NCBI RefSeq assembly: GCF_000190375.1
Contig: NZ_AEWG01000074.1
Coordinates: 105,426-169,425 of the forward strand
Direction of reading: 5' to 3'
Length of the DNA stretch: 64,000 bases
From: Rubrivivax benzoatilyticus JA2 = ATCC BAA-35
GTDB lineage: Bacteria > Pseudomonadota > Gammaproteobacteria > Burkholderiales > Burkholderiaceae_C
Shown: positions 1-8,183 of the stretch, piece after piece
Layout of the letters: the number at the start of each line of letters is the position of its first letter
How positions within the stretch are numbered: position 1 is the stretch's first letter
Translations under genes and position numbers: made by a program
The notes under the pieces: model-generated
What the model was told of the DNA's origin: nothing
Databases searched by the model: none
What the model saw: only the letters and a program-made list of their open reading frames with translations

Positions 1-167
1 TTGTCGAAGCGCACGACGCGAAAGCCCCGCTCGACGAGCTGCTGCACGAACTCCTCGGGCCAGGCCGTGAGCTGCATGCCCAGCCCCATCACGAGCACCA
101 GCGGCGTGCCGTCGGGCGGGCCGCGGTCGTCGACTTCGATGGCGATGCCGTTGGCGGTGACCTGCAT
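1..167 (-). CDS. alpha/beta hydrolase, N-terminal fragment
   Basis: Only the first 55 or so codons are in the window; the gene runs off the left edge. The ATG at 167 opens a protein whose start shows the classical alpha/beta-hydrolase beginning: a short beta strand, then VLVMGLGMQLTAWP, then FVQQLVERGFRVVRFDN. In this family that last stretch leads into the conserved DxRxxG strand. The catalytic nucleophile elbow and the His lie outside the window, so substrate and activity cannot be told. It is read in the same direction as the next gene upstream (ending at 266), with about 100 bp between them. Confidence 0.8.
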   Translation of the reverse strand, partial: MQVTANGIAIEVDDRGPPDGTPLVLVMGLGMQLTAWPEEFVQQLVERGFRVVRFD

Positions 168-265
168 CAGCGGCCCCCTGCCCCGGCGCGGAACGGGCCG
201 CGGCGGCGGCACGGGACGCGGACAGTCATGGCGCCGATGTTATCGGCAGCCGTGCCGCCGCGGTC

Positions 266-628
266 TCAGGCGGCGGGCGCCGCACGTTCGCCGCCGAACT
301 CCTCGTAGGCCTGCAGGGCCTTGGCCGCGTACATCAGCGACGGCCCGCCGCCCATGTAGACGCACAGCCCCAGCATCTCCTCGAACTCGGCACGCGTGCA
401 GCCGAGCTTGACCAGCGCGTCGGCGTGAAAGCCGACACAGGGATCGCAGCGTGCGCCGACCGACAGCGCCATCGCGATCAGTTCCTTGGTCTTCTTGTCC
501 AGCGTGCCGCTCTTCGTGGCCGCCATGGCCAGGGCGGAGAAGCCCCGGGTGGTGTCGGGAATGTCGGCGCGCAGCTTGGCCAGCGAGGCCGAGATCGAGG
601 CGGTGAGGTCGCGATAGGAGTCGGTCAT
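266..628 (-). CDS. carboxymuconolactone decarboxylase (AhpD-like) family protein
   Basis: 120 residues starting MTDSYRDLTA. It contains KTKELIAMALSVGARCDPCVGFH, the conserved core of the CMD/AhpD-like fold, with the CxxC pair (CDPC, around residues 61-64) and the His three residues later. In AhpD these residues make a peroxidase or disulfide-reductase site. The length is that of a single-domain CMD protein rather than a fused one. The start was set at the ATG at 628 because longer upstream extensions are low-complexity Arg/Pro. A role in thiol redox or peroxide defence is inferred from the CxxC-His motif only; a decarboxylase role is unlikely. Confidence 0.88.
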   Translation of the reverse strand: MTDSYRDLTASISASLAKLRADIPDTTRGFSALAMAATKSGTLDKKTKELIAMALSVGARCDPCVGFHADALVKLGCTRAEFEEMLGLCVYMGGGPSLMYAAKALQAYEEFGGERAAPAA

Positions 629-746
629 GATACGGGGCGGGGTATGGTTGCCAACCCGCATTCTGCCCCTTCCGACGGCCGTGTGCTTGCCCTGGCACAA
701 GCCGCGGCAGCGTCGGGCCAGCGGCCTGCCCGCCCGCACCAGCGTC

Positions 747-1166
747 TCACTCGACGACGAAGAGGAAGCCGACCAGCTCGCCGCGCTCGTCCTGCATCTC
801 GTAGACGTCGGCGCCGTCCACCGCCGCCGGGCCGGACATCCGGGTCGCGGCCGCCCGGGCCGCAGCCAGCGCCGCCAGGCGGTCGGGCACGGCGTCCCAG
901 GCGGCATGCTGCTGCTGGTGCGCCTGTTCACGCGCCGCCAGCACCGCCGGCGTGTCGCCGGCTTCGCCGTCGGGGGTCAGCGTGCCATCGGCGCGCGCAC
1001 GCAGGTACTCGTCGCGCACGGCCGCGCGTGACGGCGCCTCGGGAGCGGCCACCGGCACCAGGCGCACGCCGGGCGGCACGCGGGCCGGCTCGGCCAGCGG
1101 CTCCTGGGCGACGGCGCTGCCGGCGGCCAGGGCCAGCGCAGCGATCAAGGGGGACATCGGGTTCAT
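747..1166 (-). CDS. small secreted protein, DUF4148-like
   Basis: 139 residues. The N-terminus MNPMSPLIAALALAAGSAVAQ is a clean Sec signal peptide with cleavage after AVA. The mature part carries SRAAVRDEYLRARADGTLTPDGEAGD, resembling the SRAxVxxEL...GxL...GE pattern of Burkholderiales DUF4148 periplasmic proteins. An AGGAG sequence lies seven bases before the ATG at 1166, which supports this start over the second ATG three codons in. The C-terminus is short and hydrophobic (FLFVVE). Function unknown. It stands alone, with a 281-bp gap to the lipocalin gene upstream. Confidence 0.7.
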   Translation of the reverse strand: MNPMSPLIAALALAAGSAVAQEPLAEPARVPPGVRLVPVAAPEAPSRAAVRDEYLRARADGTLTPDGEAGDTPAVLAAREQAHQQQHAAWDAVPDRLAALAAARAAATRMSGPAAVDGADVYEMQDERGELVGFLFVVE

Positions 1167-1447
1167 CGGACATCTCCTGGTGCGAGGGCGGGTTCGAGCC
1201 GGCCGGCATCGGGCGGTCGTACAGGCTGGTCGCCGTCCTCGTGACGGGCCGCCGGGAAGGCTGCCCCATGACGACAACCGTACGCCGCCACCCGGCGGGT
1301 GCAGGTCGGGCGGCAAGGCACGGTGGCGTAGGACGAAGCCGTGTGCAGCGCGCGCCCGGCCTTGGAGCAGGCGCGACGAGGCGCGAGCCCGCACGCCTGA
1401 CGGTGTGACCGCCGCGGGGGAACGCGGTGCCCCCGCTGTTCGCGTCG

Positions 1448-2383
1448 TCAGACGCGGCCCGGTGTGCGCGTCGCGGCGTCGCCGCCCGGGTCGGCGGCTC
1501 CGTCCTCCGGCGGGAGATGCAGGTGCAGCCGCTCGACGGCGAAGCCTTCGCTGCGCGCGATGTCCAGCAGGGCCTGCAGCGTCTGCGGCGCAACCGACGG
1601 CGTGCGCGACAGCAGCCACAGCGACTCCCGGCTCGGGTGGCCGAGCAGCGCCACCGTGTAGCCGCGATCCAGCGCGAGGATGCGGCAGTCGGCCCAGCCC
1701 AGCGGCAGCGCGTGCAGCCAGGACGGCAGGAAGTTCTGCTCCAGCCGGGCATTGCCGCTGCCCGGCACCACGCGCACCACGCCGCGGGCGACACGCTCGC
1801 GGCCGTCGGCCCCACGGCCACGGTTCTCGACCCGCAGCCCGTCGCCGGACAGGGTGTAGTGCACCTGCGGCGAGCCGACGCCCGCGGCAGCGCGCCGCGA
1901 GCCCAGCCGCGCCACCTCGTGCCAGGTGCCGGCGTAGCGCGCCAGATCGACGTGCTCGACGGTGGCCAGCGGCGGCCAGGCCGGCGGCTGCATCCACTTC
2001 TGCAGCAGCGGCACGCCGACTCCGAGCACGGCAGCCGCCGTGGCGGGGCTGGTGCGGTCGCGCCAGCGTGCCGGCAGCAGCGGCCACAGCAGCCCCAGCA
2101 GGCTGGCCCAGGGCAGCGCGGCGGCGTCGCCACCCACGGGCGGCGGCACGCGGGCGGACGGCGGAACGGTGGCAGGCCCCGTCTTCAGCACGCGCCACAG
2201 CGCTGTTCCGGCGAGCAGCACGGCCAGCCCCGAGGCCGCCAGGCGCCACGGGCTGGCCGCGCGGCGCGCACGCCGGCCCAGCGTCTCGGCGCCGGCGACC
2301 AGCCGCCGTTGACGCGCGATCAGCGCCGCCTCGGCCGCCTCGATGCGCGCGTCCAGGTCGGCGTCAGGCGGCAGCACGTTCAT
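1448..2383 (-). CDS. membrane-anchored lipocalin-family protein
   Basis: 311 residues. The C-terminal half is a lipocalin of the Blc type: ARYAGTWHEVARL is the GxW signature, followed by the bacterial lipocalin pattern of beta strands and a final SEGFAVERL segment. Unlike Blc, the N-terminal 130 residues are not a lipoprotein signal. They hold a charged stretch, then two hydrophobic segments (about residues 50-62 and 88-102) that should anchor the domain to the inner membrane. The gene overlaps the end of the YqjE-like gene by 20 bp, so it is the last gene of the glsB-yqjD-yqjE-like operon. A role in envelope lipid handling or stress is inferred from family and context. Confidence 0.8.
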   Translation of the reverse strand: MNVLPPDADLDARIEAAEAALIARQRRLVAGAETLGRRARRAASPWRLAASGLAVLLAGTALWRVLKTGPATVPPSARVPPPVGGDAAALPWASLLGLLWPLLPARWRDRTSPATAAAVLGVGVPLLQKWMQPPAWPPLATVEHVDLARYAGTWHEVARLGSRRAAAGVGSPQVHYTLSGDGLRVENRGRGADGRERVARGVVRVVPGSGNARLEQNFLPSWLHALPLGWADCRILALDRGYTVALLGHPSRESLWLLSRTPSVAPQTLQALLDIARSEGFAVERLHLHLPPEDGAADPGGDAATRTPGRV

Positions 2384-2834
2384 CGGCAGGGCCCGGGTTG
2401 GCCTGGCGCGGCGGGGACGTCGGCGTCAGCGTCAGGTGACGCCGCGTGCGCGGCAGTTGCAGCAGCGGCACCAGACGGCGGATGCGCCGCAGCGCCAGCA
2501 GCGCCGCCGCCAGATTCAGCGCCAGCACCAGGGCCAGTGCCCAGGCCCAGTGCAGGCCGGCTTCGAGCAGCGCGACGGTGGCGCCGGCCCACAGCGCCAG
2601 CCAGCCGGTGACGGCCAGTACCGCGACCGCCACGACCAGCATCAGGATCTGCGCCAGCGCACGGCCGGCGCGCACCAGCTCGAGCGACAGCAGCTCGACC
2701 CGGTCGCTGACCAGGCCGGGCAGTTCCTGCAGCAACGACTGCAGCGTGCCCAGCCAGCCCTGGGGCGGCGGCGGGGACGAGGCCGCACCGGCCCCGCCCT
2801 CGCCGTCCGGTGCTGCGCTGCGGGCGTCGTCCAT
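2364..2834 (-). CDS. YqjE-like phage-holin-family membrane protein
   Basis: 156 residues. A Pro/Ala-rich N-terminus is followed by the amphipathic segment LLQELPGLVSDRVELLSLELVRAGRALAQ and two hydrophobic helices (about residues 63-83 and 88-112), then a basic tail. This is the architecture of the YqjE/DUF1469 holin-superfamily proteins. These sit next to YqjD in many proteobacteria and are membrane stress proteins, not phage holins. The gene begins 9 bp after the YqjD-like gene and overlaps the lipocalin gene, so the three are surely co-transcribed. Confidence 0.85.
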   Translation of the reverse strand: MDDARSAAPDGEGGAGAASSPPPPQGWLGTLQSLLQELPGLVSDRVELLSLELVRAGRALAQILMLVVAVAVLAVTGWLALWAGATVALLEAGLHWAWALALVLALNLAAALLALRRIRRLVPLLQLPRTRRHLTLTPTSPPRQANPGPADERAAA

Positions 2835-2843
2835 CGGCGCCGC

Positions 2844-3179
2844 TCAGCGCGTCAGGCGCGCGATCAGCACACCGACGGCCAGCGCGGTGGCGATCGCGGC
2901 GATCGGGTGCTCGCGCACCGTCTCGCGCAGGCTCTCGGTCCACTCGTCGCCGGTCTCGCGCAAGGCATCGGCCTTGGCATGCAGGCGCTCCTGGGCGTCG
3001 TGCACGCCGTCGTGCAGCCGGCTGACGTGCGGCGCGGCACGATCGGCCAGACGGTCGATGGTCTCGTGCGCGCCCTGCACCACGCGCTGCAGCAGTTCGT
3101 CCTGCTGGACGCGGCCGTCGGGGCTGCCGGCCGTGGCGGCGGCGGCAGCGCGGGGGGTGTCGTCGGGAGTCGAAGTCAT
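2844..3179 (-). CDS. YqjD/ElaB-like DUF883 membrane-anchored protein
   Basis: 111 residues: a soluble helical region rich in charged residues, then a single C-terminal membrane helix IAAIATALAVGVLIARLTR. This is the pattern of DUF883 proteins (YqjD, ElaB), tail-anchored inner-membrane proteins that associate with ribosomes in stationary phase in E. coli. The ATG at 3179 has GGAGA seven bases upstream; a longer upstream frame is not needed. It is the second gene of a four-gene operon with the GlsB-like, YqjE-like and lipocalin genes. Confidence 0.87.
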   Translation of the reverse strand: MTSTPDDTPRAAAAATAGSPDGRVQQDELLQRVVQGAHETIDRLADRAAPHVSRLHDGVHDAQERLHAKADALRETGDEWTESLRETVREHPIAAIATALAVGVLIARLTR

Positions 3180-3192
3180 CGGGGGTCTCCAG

Positions 3193-3435
3193 TCAACGCG
3201 GCGTGCCGCGACGGAACAGGTTGACGAGGGTCGGCACGATGACCGCGCCGGCCAGCGAAACGAGGAGCGCGCCAAGGCTGGACTCGCCGATGCCGACCTG
3301 CGGCGACAGCAGCCAGACCGCCAACGCCGCGCCGATGACGCCGCCGACGGCGTGGAGGAACAGGCCCTGCTGCGCGTCGGAGCGCGTGATCCTGCGGGCG
3401 CCCCCGCCGACGGCAAGCCAGACGACGGGGTTCAT
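3193..3435 (-). CDS. GlsB/YeaQ/YmgE-family membrane protein
   Basis: 80 residues with the family pattern: one N-terminal hydrophobic strand, RITRSDAQQGLFLHAVGGVIGAALAVWLL, then a final hydrophobic segment ending LVNLFRRGTPR. These small stress-associated membrane proteins have three hydrophobic segments. A GTG codon lies immediately before the ATG at 3435, and GGAG lies 6-9 bases upstream, so either codon could initiate. It is the first gene of the envelope-stress operon, 13 bp before the YqjD-like gene. Confidence 0.85.
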   Translation of the reverse strand: MNPVVWLAVGGGARRITRSDAQQGLFLHAVGGVIGAALAVWLLSPQVGIGESSLGALLVSLAGAVIVPTLVNLFRRGTPR

Positions 3436-3523
3436 CACCGGCAGCTCCAGTCTCCATCATCTGGCAATCGCAGTGCCCGGACCGATGCGGGGGGCTTCGC
3501 GCCGAGGCCGGGGCGCGGCGCGC

Positions 3524-4555
3524 TCAGGCGTCGAAGCCGGCGGCCAGGGCCTTGACGACCTCGGCCGCGGGCGCTTCGCGGCAGCCGTCGCGGCGCGTGC
3601 CCGACCACAGCGGCGTGAAGTCGTCGCGGCCCAGCGCCTCGGCACGTTCACGCAGCGGCGCCAGCGCCGCCGACGCCAGCGGGAACGGCGGCGCCACCGC
3701 GCTCAGCGGGCCCAGCTCGCGCATCGCCCGGTTGACGAGCCCGCGCGCCAGGCCGCCGGAGAACAGGTTGGTCAGCACCGTTGGCTCCGACGGCTCGCGC
3801 AGCCGGGCGCGGTGCAGCGCCGAGGTGCGGGCCTCGTCGCAGAGCAGGAAGGCGGTGCCGCACTGCACGGCCGTGGCGCCGCGCTCCATCGCCGCACGCA
3901 CGCCGGCCGCGTCGGCGATGCCGCCGGCGGCGATGACCGGCACGTCCAGCCGCGCCACCAGCGCCGAGACCAGCGTCGCGGTGTCGAGCTGGCGCGCCGG
4001 GTCCGGGTCGAGGAAGTGGCCGCGGTGGCCGCCGGCCTCCAGCCCCTGGGCGATGACGGCGTCGACGCCGCGAGCCTGCAGCCAGAGCGCCTCGTCCAGC
4101 GTCGTCGCCGAAGCCAGCACGAAGGCGCCCCAGCGGTGCACGCGCGCCAGCAAGGCCGGCTCGGGCAGGCCGAAGTGGAAGCTGACGATCGGCGGACGCA
4201 CGGCCTCCAGCAGTTCCGCGGCCTCGGCGCCGAAGGGTTGTCGGCTGGCCACTGCCGCACCGGGCCCGGGCGGCGGCAGGCCCAGTTCGTCGTAGTACGG
4301 CGCCAACGCGGCCAGCCAGCGGCGGTCGAACGCCGCCGCGGGCGGCGGCGGCACGTGGGCGAAGAAGTTGACGTTGTACGGCCGGCCGGCGTCACGCAGC
4401 CGCTGCAGCGACTGCTCGAGCGCTGGCAGCGGCAGCATCGCCGCTGCCAGCGAGCCGATCGCGCCGGCGTCGGCGGCAGCCAGCGCCAGGCACTCGTCCT
4501 GTACGCCGGCCATCGGGGCCTGGATCAGGGCCAGGGTCTGGAACGGGAGGCGCAT
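3524..4555 (-). CDS. nitronate monooxygenase (class I, 2-nitropropane dioxygenase family)
   Basis: 343 residues, an FMN-dependent TIM-barrel enzyme that oxidises alkyl nitronates. Visible family motifs in order: LIQAPMAG near the N-terminus, PYNVNFFAH, VDAVIAQGLEAGGHRGHF, PVIAAGGIAD, VQCGTAF and LFSGGLARGLVN, which line the FMN and substrate sites. The start at 4555 puts QAPMAG about 13 residues in, as in relatives; the reading frame is open further upstream but that part is unlike the family. It is separated by about 80 bp from the end of the glycosyltransferase gene and is probably transcribed alone. The physiological substrate may be propionate 3-nitronate; this is family knowledge only. 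Confidence 0.9.
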   Translation of the reverse strand: MRLPFQTLALIQAPMAGVQDECLALAAADAGAIGSLAAAMLPLPALEQSLQRLRDAGRPYNVNFFAHVPPPPAAAFDRRWLAALAPYYDELGLPPPGPGAAVASRQPFGAEAAELLEAVRPPIVSFHFGLPEPALLARVHRWGAFVLASATTLDEALWLQARGVDAVIAQGLEAGGHRGHFLDPDPARQLDTATLVSALVARLDVPVIAAGGIADAAGVRAAMERGATAVQCGTAFLLCDEARTSALHRARLREPSEPTVLTNLFSGGLARGLVNRAMRELGPLSAVAPPFPLASAALAPLRERAEALGRDDFTPLWSGTRRDGCREAPAAEVVKALAAGFDA

Positions 4556-4634
4556 GCATCGATTCTGCGTCGCTGCAGATGCCCCCGGTTCCGCTGGTGG
4601 CAGGCCGGACGCGGCGCCGTGCCGGCGCGAGAGA

Positions 4635-5792
4635 TCAGGCTGGAGCGGCATCGCCCAGCCGCCCTGCGCCGCGGCGCTCGGCCACCGCGCACAAGACCTG
4701 CTCGAAACGCTGCAGCACGAGAGGCCAGTCGGCCGCGACAGCGCTCTCGCGGGCCCGGCGGCGCAGGGCCGAGCCGGGCCGGGCCTGCGCCAGCGCGCGG
4801 GCCAGTGCGGCCTCGAAGCCGGCTTCGTCGCCCGGCGGCGCCAGGCAGCCGTTGTCGCCGTCGACCACGTGCACCGCGGCGGCGGCGGTGTCGAAGGCGG
4901 CGAGCGCCAGCCCGCTGGCCAGGGCTTCCAGCGTCACGTTGCCGAAGGTGTCGGTCAGGCTAGGGAAGGCGAAGGCGTCGGCGCTGGCGTAGTGACGCGC
5001 GAGCTCCTCGCCGGTGCGCTGGCCGACGAAACACGCCTCGGGGTGACGGCGCTGCAGGCTCGGGCGCTGCGGGCCGTCGCCGACGACCACCATGCGCAGC
5101 CCCGGCCGGGCGGCGCGCAGCCGCTCCCAGCAGCGCAGCGCCAGCGCGACGTTCTTCTCCGCCGCCAGCCGGCCGACGTGCAGCAGCACCGGGTCGGCGG
5201 CGGCGGCGCCCCAGGCGGCACGCAGCCTGTCGTCGCGCCGCGCCGGATCGAAACGCCGGGCGTCGACGCCGCGGCCGCTGACCGCCAGCCGCCGGAAGCC
5301 GGCTGCCGCGAGCTCGGCCGCCAGCGCGGCGGTCGGCACGAAGCTGCAGTCGGCGCGCTCGTGCAGACGCTGCAGCCAGGCCAGCACCAGCGGCTCCAGC
5401 CAGCCCAGCCCGTAGTGCCGGCTATAGGCGTGGAAATTGGTGCGGAAGTCGGCACTGGTCGGGATGCCCTCGGCGCGGGCGGCGGCCAGCGCGGCGTGCG
5501 CCAGCGGCCCGGGTGTCGCGACATGCACCAGTGCCGGCGCGATCCGACGCCAGCGCCGACGCAACGCGGCCCGTGTCGCCAGTCCCCAGCGCAGCTCGGG
5601 ATACATCGGGATCGGCGCGCCGGCACAGCGCCATTCGTCGGCGTCGTCGCGTGCCGCCTCGCCACGCTGGCGCGGGCGCACCAGATGCACCGGGTGGCCT
5701 GCGGCCCGGAGGTGGGCCACGGTGCGCGCGGTCGTCAGCGCGACGCCGTTGACTTCGGGCGGATAGGTTTCGGTGACGTAGACGATCTGCAC
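4635..5792 (-). CDS. GT4-family glycosyltransferase
   Basis: 385 residues from a GTG at 5792 preceded by GAGAGGG. The N-terminal Rossmann half opens with VQIVYVTETYPPEVNGV, the typical start of GT4 mannosyl- or glucosyltransferases that use a nucleotide sugar. The C-terminal half has VGRLAAEKN and, at the donor site, a run SLTDTFGNVTLEALASGL equivalent to the conserved EX7E motif. The close fit to GtfA/MgtA-like sequences suggests transfer to a lipid (diacylglycerol or phosphatidylinositol-like acceptor), but the acceptor cannot be told. No other sugar genes are adjacent. Confidence 0.87.
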   Translation of the reverse strand: MQIVYVTETYPPEVNGVALTTARTVAHLRAAGHPVHLVRPRQRGEAARDDADEWRCAGAPIPMYPELRWGLATRAALRRRWRRIAPALVHVATPGPLAHAALAAARAEGIPTSADFRTNFHAYSRHYGLGWLEPLVLAWLQRLHERADCSFVPTAALAAELAAAGFRRLAVSGRGVDARRFDPARRDDRLRAAWGAAAADPVLLHVGRLAAEKNVALALRCWERLRAARPGLRMVVVGDGPQRPSLQRRHPEACFVGQRTGEELARHYASADAFAFPSLTDTFGNVTLEALASGLALAAFDTAAAAVHVVDGDNGCLAPPGDEAGFEAALARALAQARPGSALRRRARESAVAADWPLVLQRFEQVLCAVAERRGAGRLGDAAPA

Positions 5793-6226
5793 GTTCCCTC
5801 TCGTGAATGACGCCGCAGGCGGCACAGGGCGCCTTGGCCGCAGGCGCGGTCTTGGCCCCGCGTGCGCATGACCCCGAATGCCGACCTGCCTCGAAGCCGT
5901 TTCGCCGACGCGTCGGCCGCCCGCCAGGCGGTCGATTGCGACCTGCCGCTCATTGAGCCGGCGCTGCGTGACAGTGACGTGAGCGGCCTGGGCGTGCTGC
6001 ATCCGGCGCGGACCGTGTCGAGCACGACCGTCACGGTGCCACGCATGGAGCATGCTGCAGCGCAGCAACGCTCTGGTATAAGGACTCATCCTGGTGACCC
6101 CTGACGCCATGAACCGCTTCTTGCCCCCGCTCTCCGTCCACGATCGATCGGTTCCCGTCGTCCAGGCCGCCGCGCCTGCGCCGCTGCAGGCGCGGGTGGC
6201 GGCTGCACGCTGAGGCCCGCCGCGCC
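5793..6226. other. 434-bp intergenic region between divergent genes
   Basis: No convincing gene was seen. The region must hold the promoters of the glycosyltransferase (leftward) and the NifX-like gene (rightward). Short open frames here (for example 5862-6104) lack a ribosome binding site and look like composition effects. No sigma-54 promoter, terminator or recognisable operator could be picked out by eye. Confidence 0.6.
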
Positions 6227-6613
6227 ATGCGCATCGCTGTCGCCGTCGACGAGAACGCCGGCCGCATCGCCGGCCACGCCGGCCAGTGTCGCCACTGGCT
6301 CGTCTACGAATGCCGCGCCGGCCAGCCGCTGCCGCAGCCGCAGACCCTCGAGCTGAGCCGGGAGCAGCTGCCGCATCACTTCAGGGACGACGGCCCGCAT
6401 CCGCTGCGCGGCTGCGAGATGCTGGTCGTGGGCAGTGCCGGCGACGGCTTCGTGCGTCACATGGCCAGCTGGGGCGCGGAGGTCGTGCGCACCGGCGAGT
6501 CGGACCCGCGCCGCGCGCTCGAGCGCCTGATCGCGGGCGACCCGCTGCCCGACACCCGACCGGACGTCACGCGGCTGCTGTGCAAGCTGCGTGACGTCTT
6601 CTCGCGCCACTGA
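6227..6613 (+). CDS. NifX/NifB-like dinitrogenase iron-molybdenum cofactor domain protein
   Basis: 128 residues. MRIAVAVDENAGRIAGHAGQCRHWLVYE and, later, LRGCEMLVVGSAGDGFVRHMASWGAEVVRTGESDPRRAL match the alpha/beta fold of NifX, NafY and the NifB C-terminal domain, which bind iron-molybdenum cofactor or its precursors. Family members outside nif clusters are common and their roles are unknown. No nif gene is present nearby; the next gene begins 44 bp downstream and encodes a small exported protein. The ATG at 6227 is the only start consistent with the beta-strand beginning. Confidence 0.83.
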   Translation: MRIAVAVDENAGRIAGHAGQCRHWLVYECRAGQPLPQPQTLELSREQLPHHFRDDGPHPLRGCEMLVVGSAGDGFVRHMASWGAEVVRTGESDPRRALERLIAGDPLPDTRPDVTRLLCKLRDVFSRH

Positions 6614-6657
6614 GGCCCGCGCTTGACCCGGGGCGCGCCCGGCGCGAGCATGGGCCG

Positions 6658-7035
6658 ATGAACGATCCTGTTCGCAGCGCCCGCCGCCAGAGGCGGGCCG
6701 TCATCGGCCTGGTGCTGGTTTCGACGCTGGGCGGCGGCTGCGCATCGGCCGATGGCGAGCGCGTGAGCGTCTTTCTTTCCGCGGGCACGCGGCAGTGCGA
6801 GCCGGCCGCGGCCGATCCGATGGACGCCGCGCTGCAGCGCCTGGCGGCTGCCGGCGTGCAGGCGACCGCACCGCGCTGCGGCCACGATGGGCGCATCCGC
6901 GCGGCGATGTGCGGCCTGTCAGACGGCCGCATCCTGGTCGTCGATGTGCCCGGCGCGATGCTGGACAAGGCACGGACCTTGGGCTGGCGGCCACTGGCCG
7001 AGCTACCCGACGCGCAGCTGCGGCGCTGCGAGTGA
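6658..7035 (+). CDS. small exported or lipoprotein-like hypothetical protein
   Basis: 125 residues, not recognised. A basic start (MNDPVRSARRQRR) is followed by a hydrophobic segment VIGLVLVSTLGGGCAS, which could be a signal peptide. The Cys is preceded by GGG rather than a good lipobox, so lipidation is uncertain. Four Cys remain in the mature part. The domain is about 95 residues of mixed alpha/beta character with the strand GRILVVDVPG. It follows the NifX-like gene by 44 bp and may be co-transcribed. Function unknown. Confidence 0.55.
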   Translation: MNDPVRSARRQRRAVIGLVLVSTLGGGCASADGERVSVFLSAGTRQCEPAAADPMDAALQRLAAAGVQATAPRCGHDGRIRAAMCGLSDGRILVVDVPGAMLDKARTLGWRPLAELPDAQLRRCE

Positions 7036-7059
7036 TCTCGGCCGGCGCGGCCGCCGGAG

Positions 7060-8079
7060 TCAGTGCAGCAGCTCGAAGCGCGAGGCCCAGCGGCTGCTGC
7101 CGTCGGCGCCGACGCGGCGTGCCGCGCTGCGGTCCTCGTGGAAGGCCCGCCCGCTGACGACGACGACCAGGTTCGGGTTGAGCGACACGGCACGGGCCCG
7201 GGAGATGAACTGCGCCAGGCGGTCGAGCCGGTGCGAGCGACGGAACGACGGGCTCAGCGAGATGCAGAGCACGTCGTAGTGGCGCGCGGCAACCAGGGTC
7301 TGCAGGGCGTCGTCGGTTTCCGGGTACTCGGACTGCGGCAGCCAGCCGGCCTGCCAGAGCGACTCCGCGTCGAGCGCGGCGCCGAGCATGTGGGGCTCGC
7401 CGGGCAAAGGCACGACCAGCGCGGCACGGCCGGCATGGCCGGCGACGCGCGAGCCGCAGCCGTCGAGCTGGCGCAGCTCCGACAGCAGCCGGCACAGCCC
7501 GATGGTGACCTCGCTCTCGGTGCAGTCGTCGGACGACCACAGATCACCCAGACGTCGAGCCGCCGGCTCGACGAGCCCGGTGAACAGGCGGTGCAGTGAA
7601 CCGTGGCCGGCGTAGTGCTCGCAAAGCAGCTCTCGCACGCCGGTGCCGGTGGGCCCCACCAGGCGGCGAGCCAGTTCGATGGCCCGGCGCTCGTCGACGA
7701 CAGCCGGCAGCGACTGGTGCCAGGCCACGAGGCCGGGCAGCAGCACGGACTCGATCAGGCGCATCACCTCGGGCTGCGAGCGCCCGGTGGGCGCCGGTGC
7801 GCCATGGCGCCCGGCGGACACCACGGCCGGCATCGTGCAGGGCGCCATCGCGACGCCGCCTGCACAGGCCGAGACGCCCATCTGCAACGGCAAGACGACC
7901 GAGCGCCGGCGCACCGCAGCGCTGCGCAGCGCGTACCACAGGCGTGCCAGGCGGTCGGCTGGGCCAAGAAGCCAGAGTGCCGCGCGCAGGGTGCCGCTCC
8001 ACCGGGGCGAGATCGACTTGCCAGCGTCCCGCGGTGACGGCTCCGAGGCGGGCGCAGGTCCGGTACTGCGTTCCGTCAT
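7060..8079 (-). CDS. B12-binding-domain (AerR/PpaA-like) regulator candidate
   Basis: 339 residues. The middle (about residues 150-215) has the helical cap typical of cobalamin sensors: HRLFTGLVEPAARRLGDLW, then EVTIGLCRLLSELRQL. The C-terminal 120 residues resemble the Rossmann-like B12-binding domain, with VPLPGEPHMLGA in place of the canonical DxHxxG loop and VLCISLSPS and PNLVVVVSGRAF strands. That altered loop is characteristic of SCHIC/AerR/PpaA-type proteins, which sense B12 or heme and modulate photosynthesis repressors. No DNA-binding domain is visible, and no photosynthesis gene lies in the window, so the target is unknown. It is transcribed divergently from the TAXI gene. Confidence 0.68.
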   Translation of the reverse strand: MTERSTGPAPASEPSPRDAGKSISPRWSGTLRAALWLLGPADRLARLWYALRSAAVRRRSVVLPLQMGVSACAGGVAMAPCTMPAVVSAGRHGAPAPTGRSQPEVMRLIESVLLPGLVAWHQSLPAVVDERRAIELARRLVGPTGTGVRELLCEHYAGHGSLHRLFTGLVEPAARRLGDLWSSDDCTESEVTIGLCRLLSELRQLDGCGSRVAGHAGRAALVVPLPGEPHMLGAALDAESLWQAGWLPQSEYPETDDALQTLVAARHYDVLCISLSPSFRRSHRLDRLAQFISRARAVSLNPNLVVVVSGRAFHEDRSAARRVGADGSSRWASRFELLH

Positions 8080-8183
8080 GCGCCAATCCTAATCACGAAT
8101 GCCGGACGGGCATGTGGTTGCGACAAACACTAGTCACTTTCCCTGAGTCCTGCGTGCGTCCGCCTGCCGGAACACGAGAGACG

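Noticed and set aside
5862..6104. 80-codon plus-strand frame in the gap before the NifX-like gene
   Set aside because: No Shine-Dalgarno sequence, no recognisable fold, composition like noncoding GC-rich DNA.
8110..8130. PpsR-type site (TGT-N12-ACA) near the B12-sensor gene
   Set aside because: TGT and ACA occur near 8112-8128, but the spacing is 11 rather than 12 and the flanks are not symmetric.
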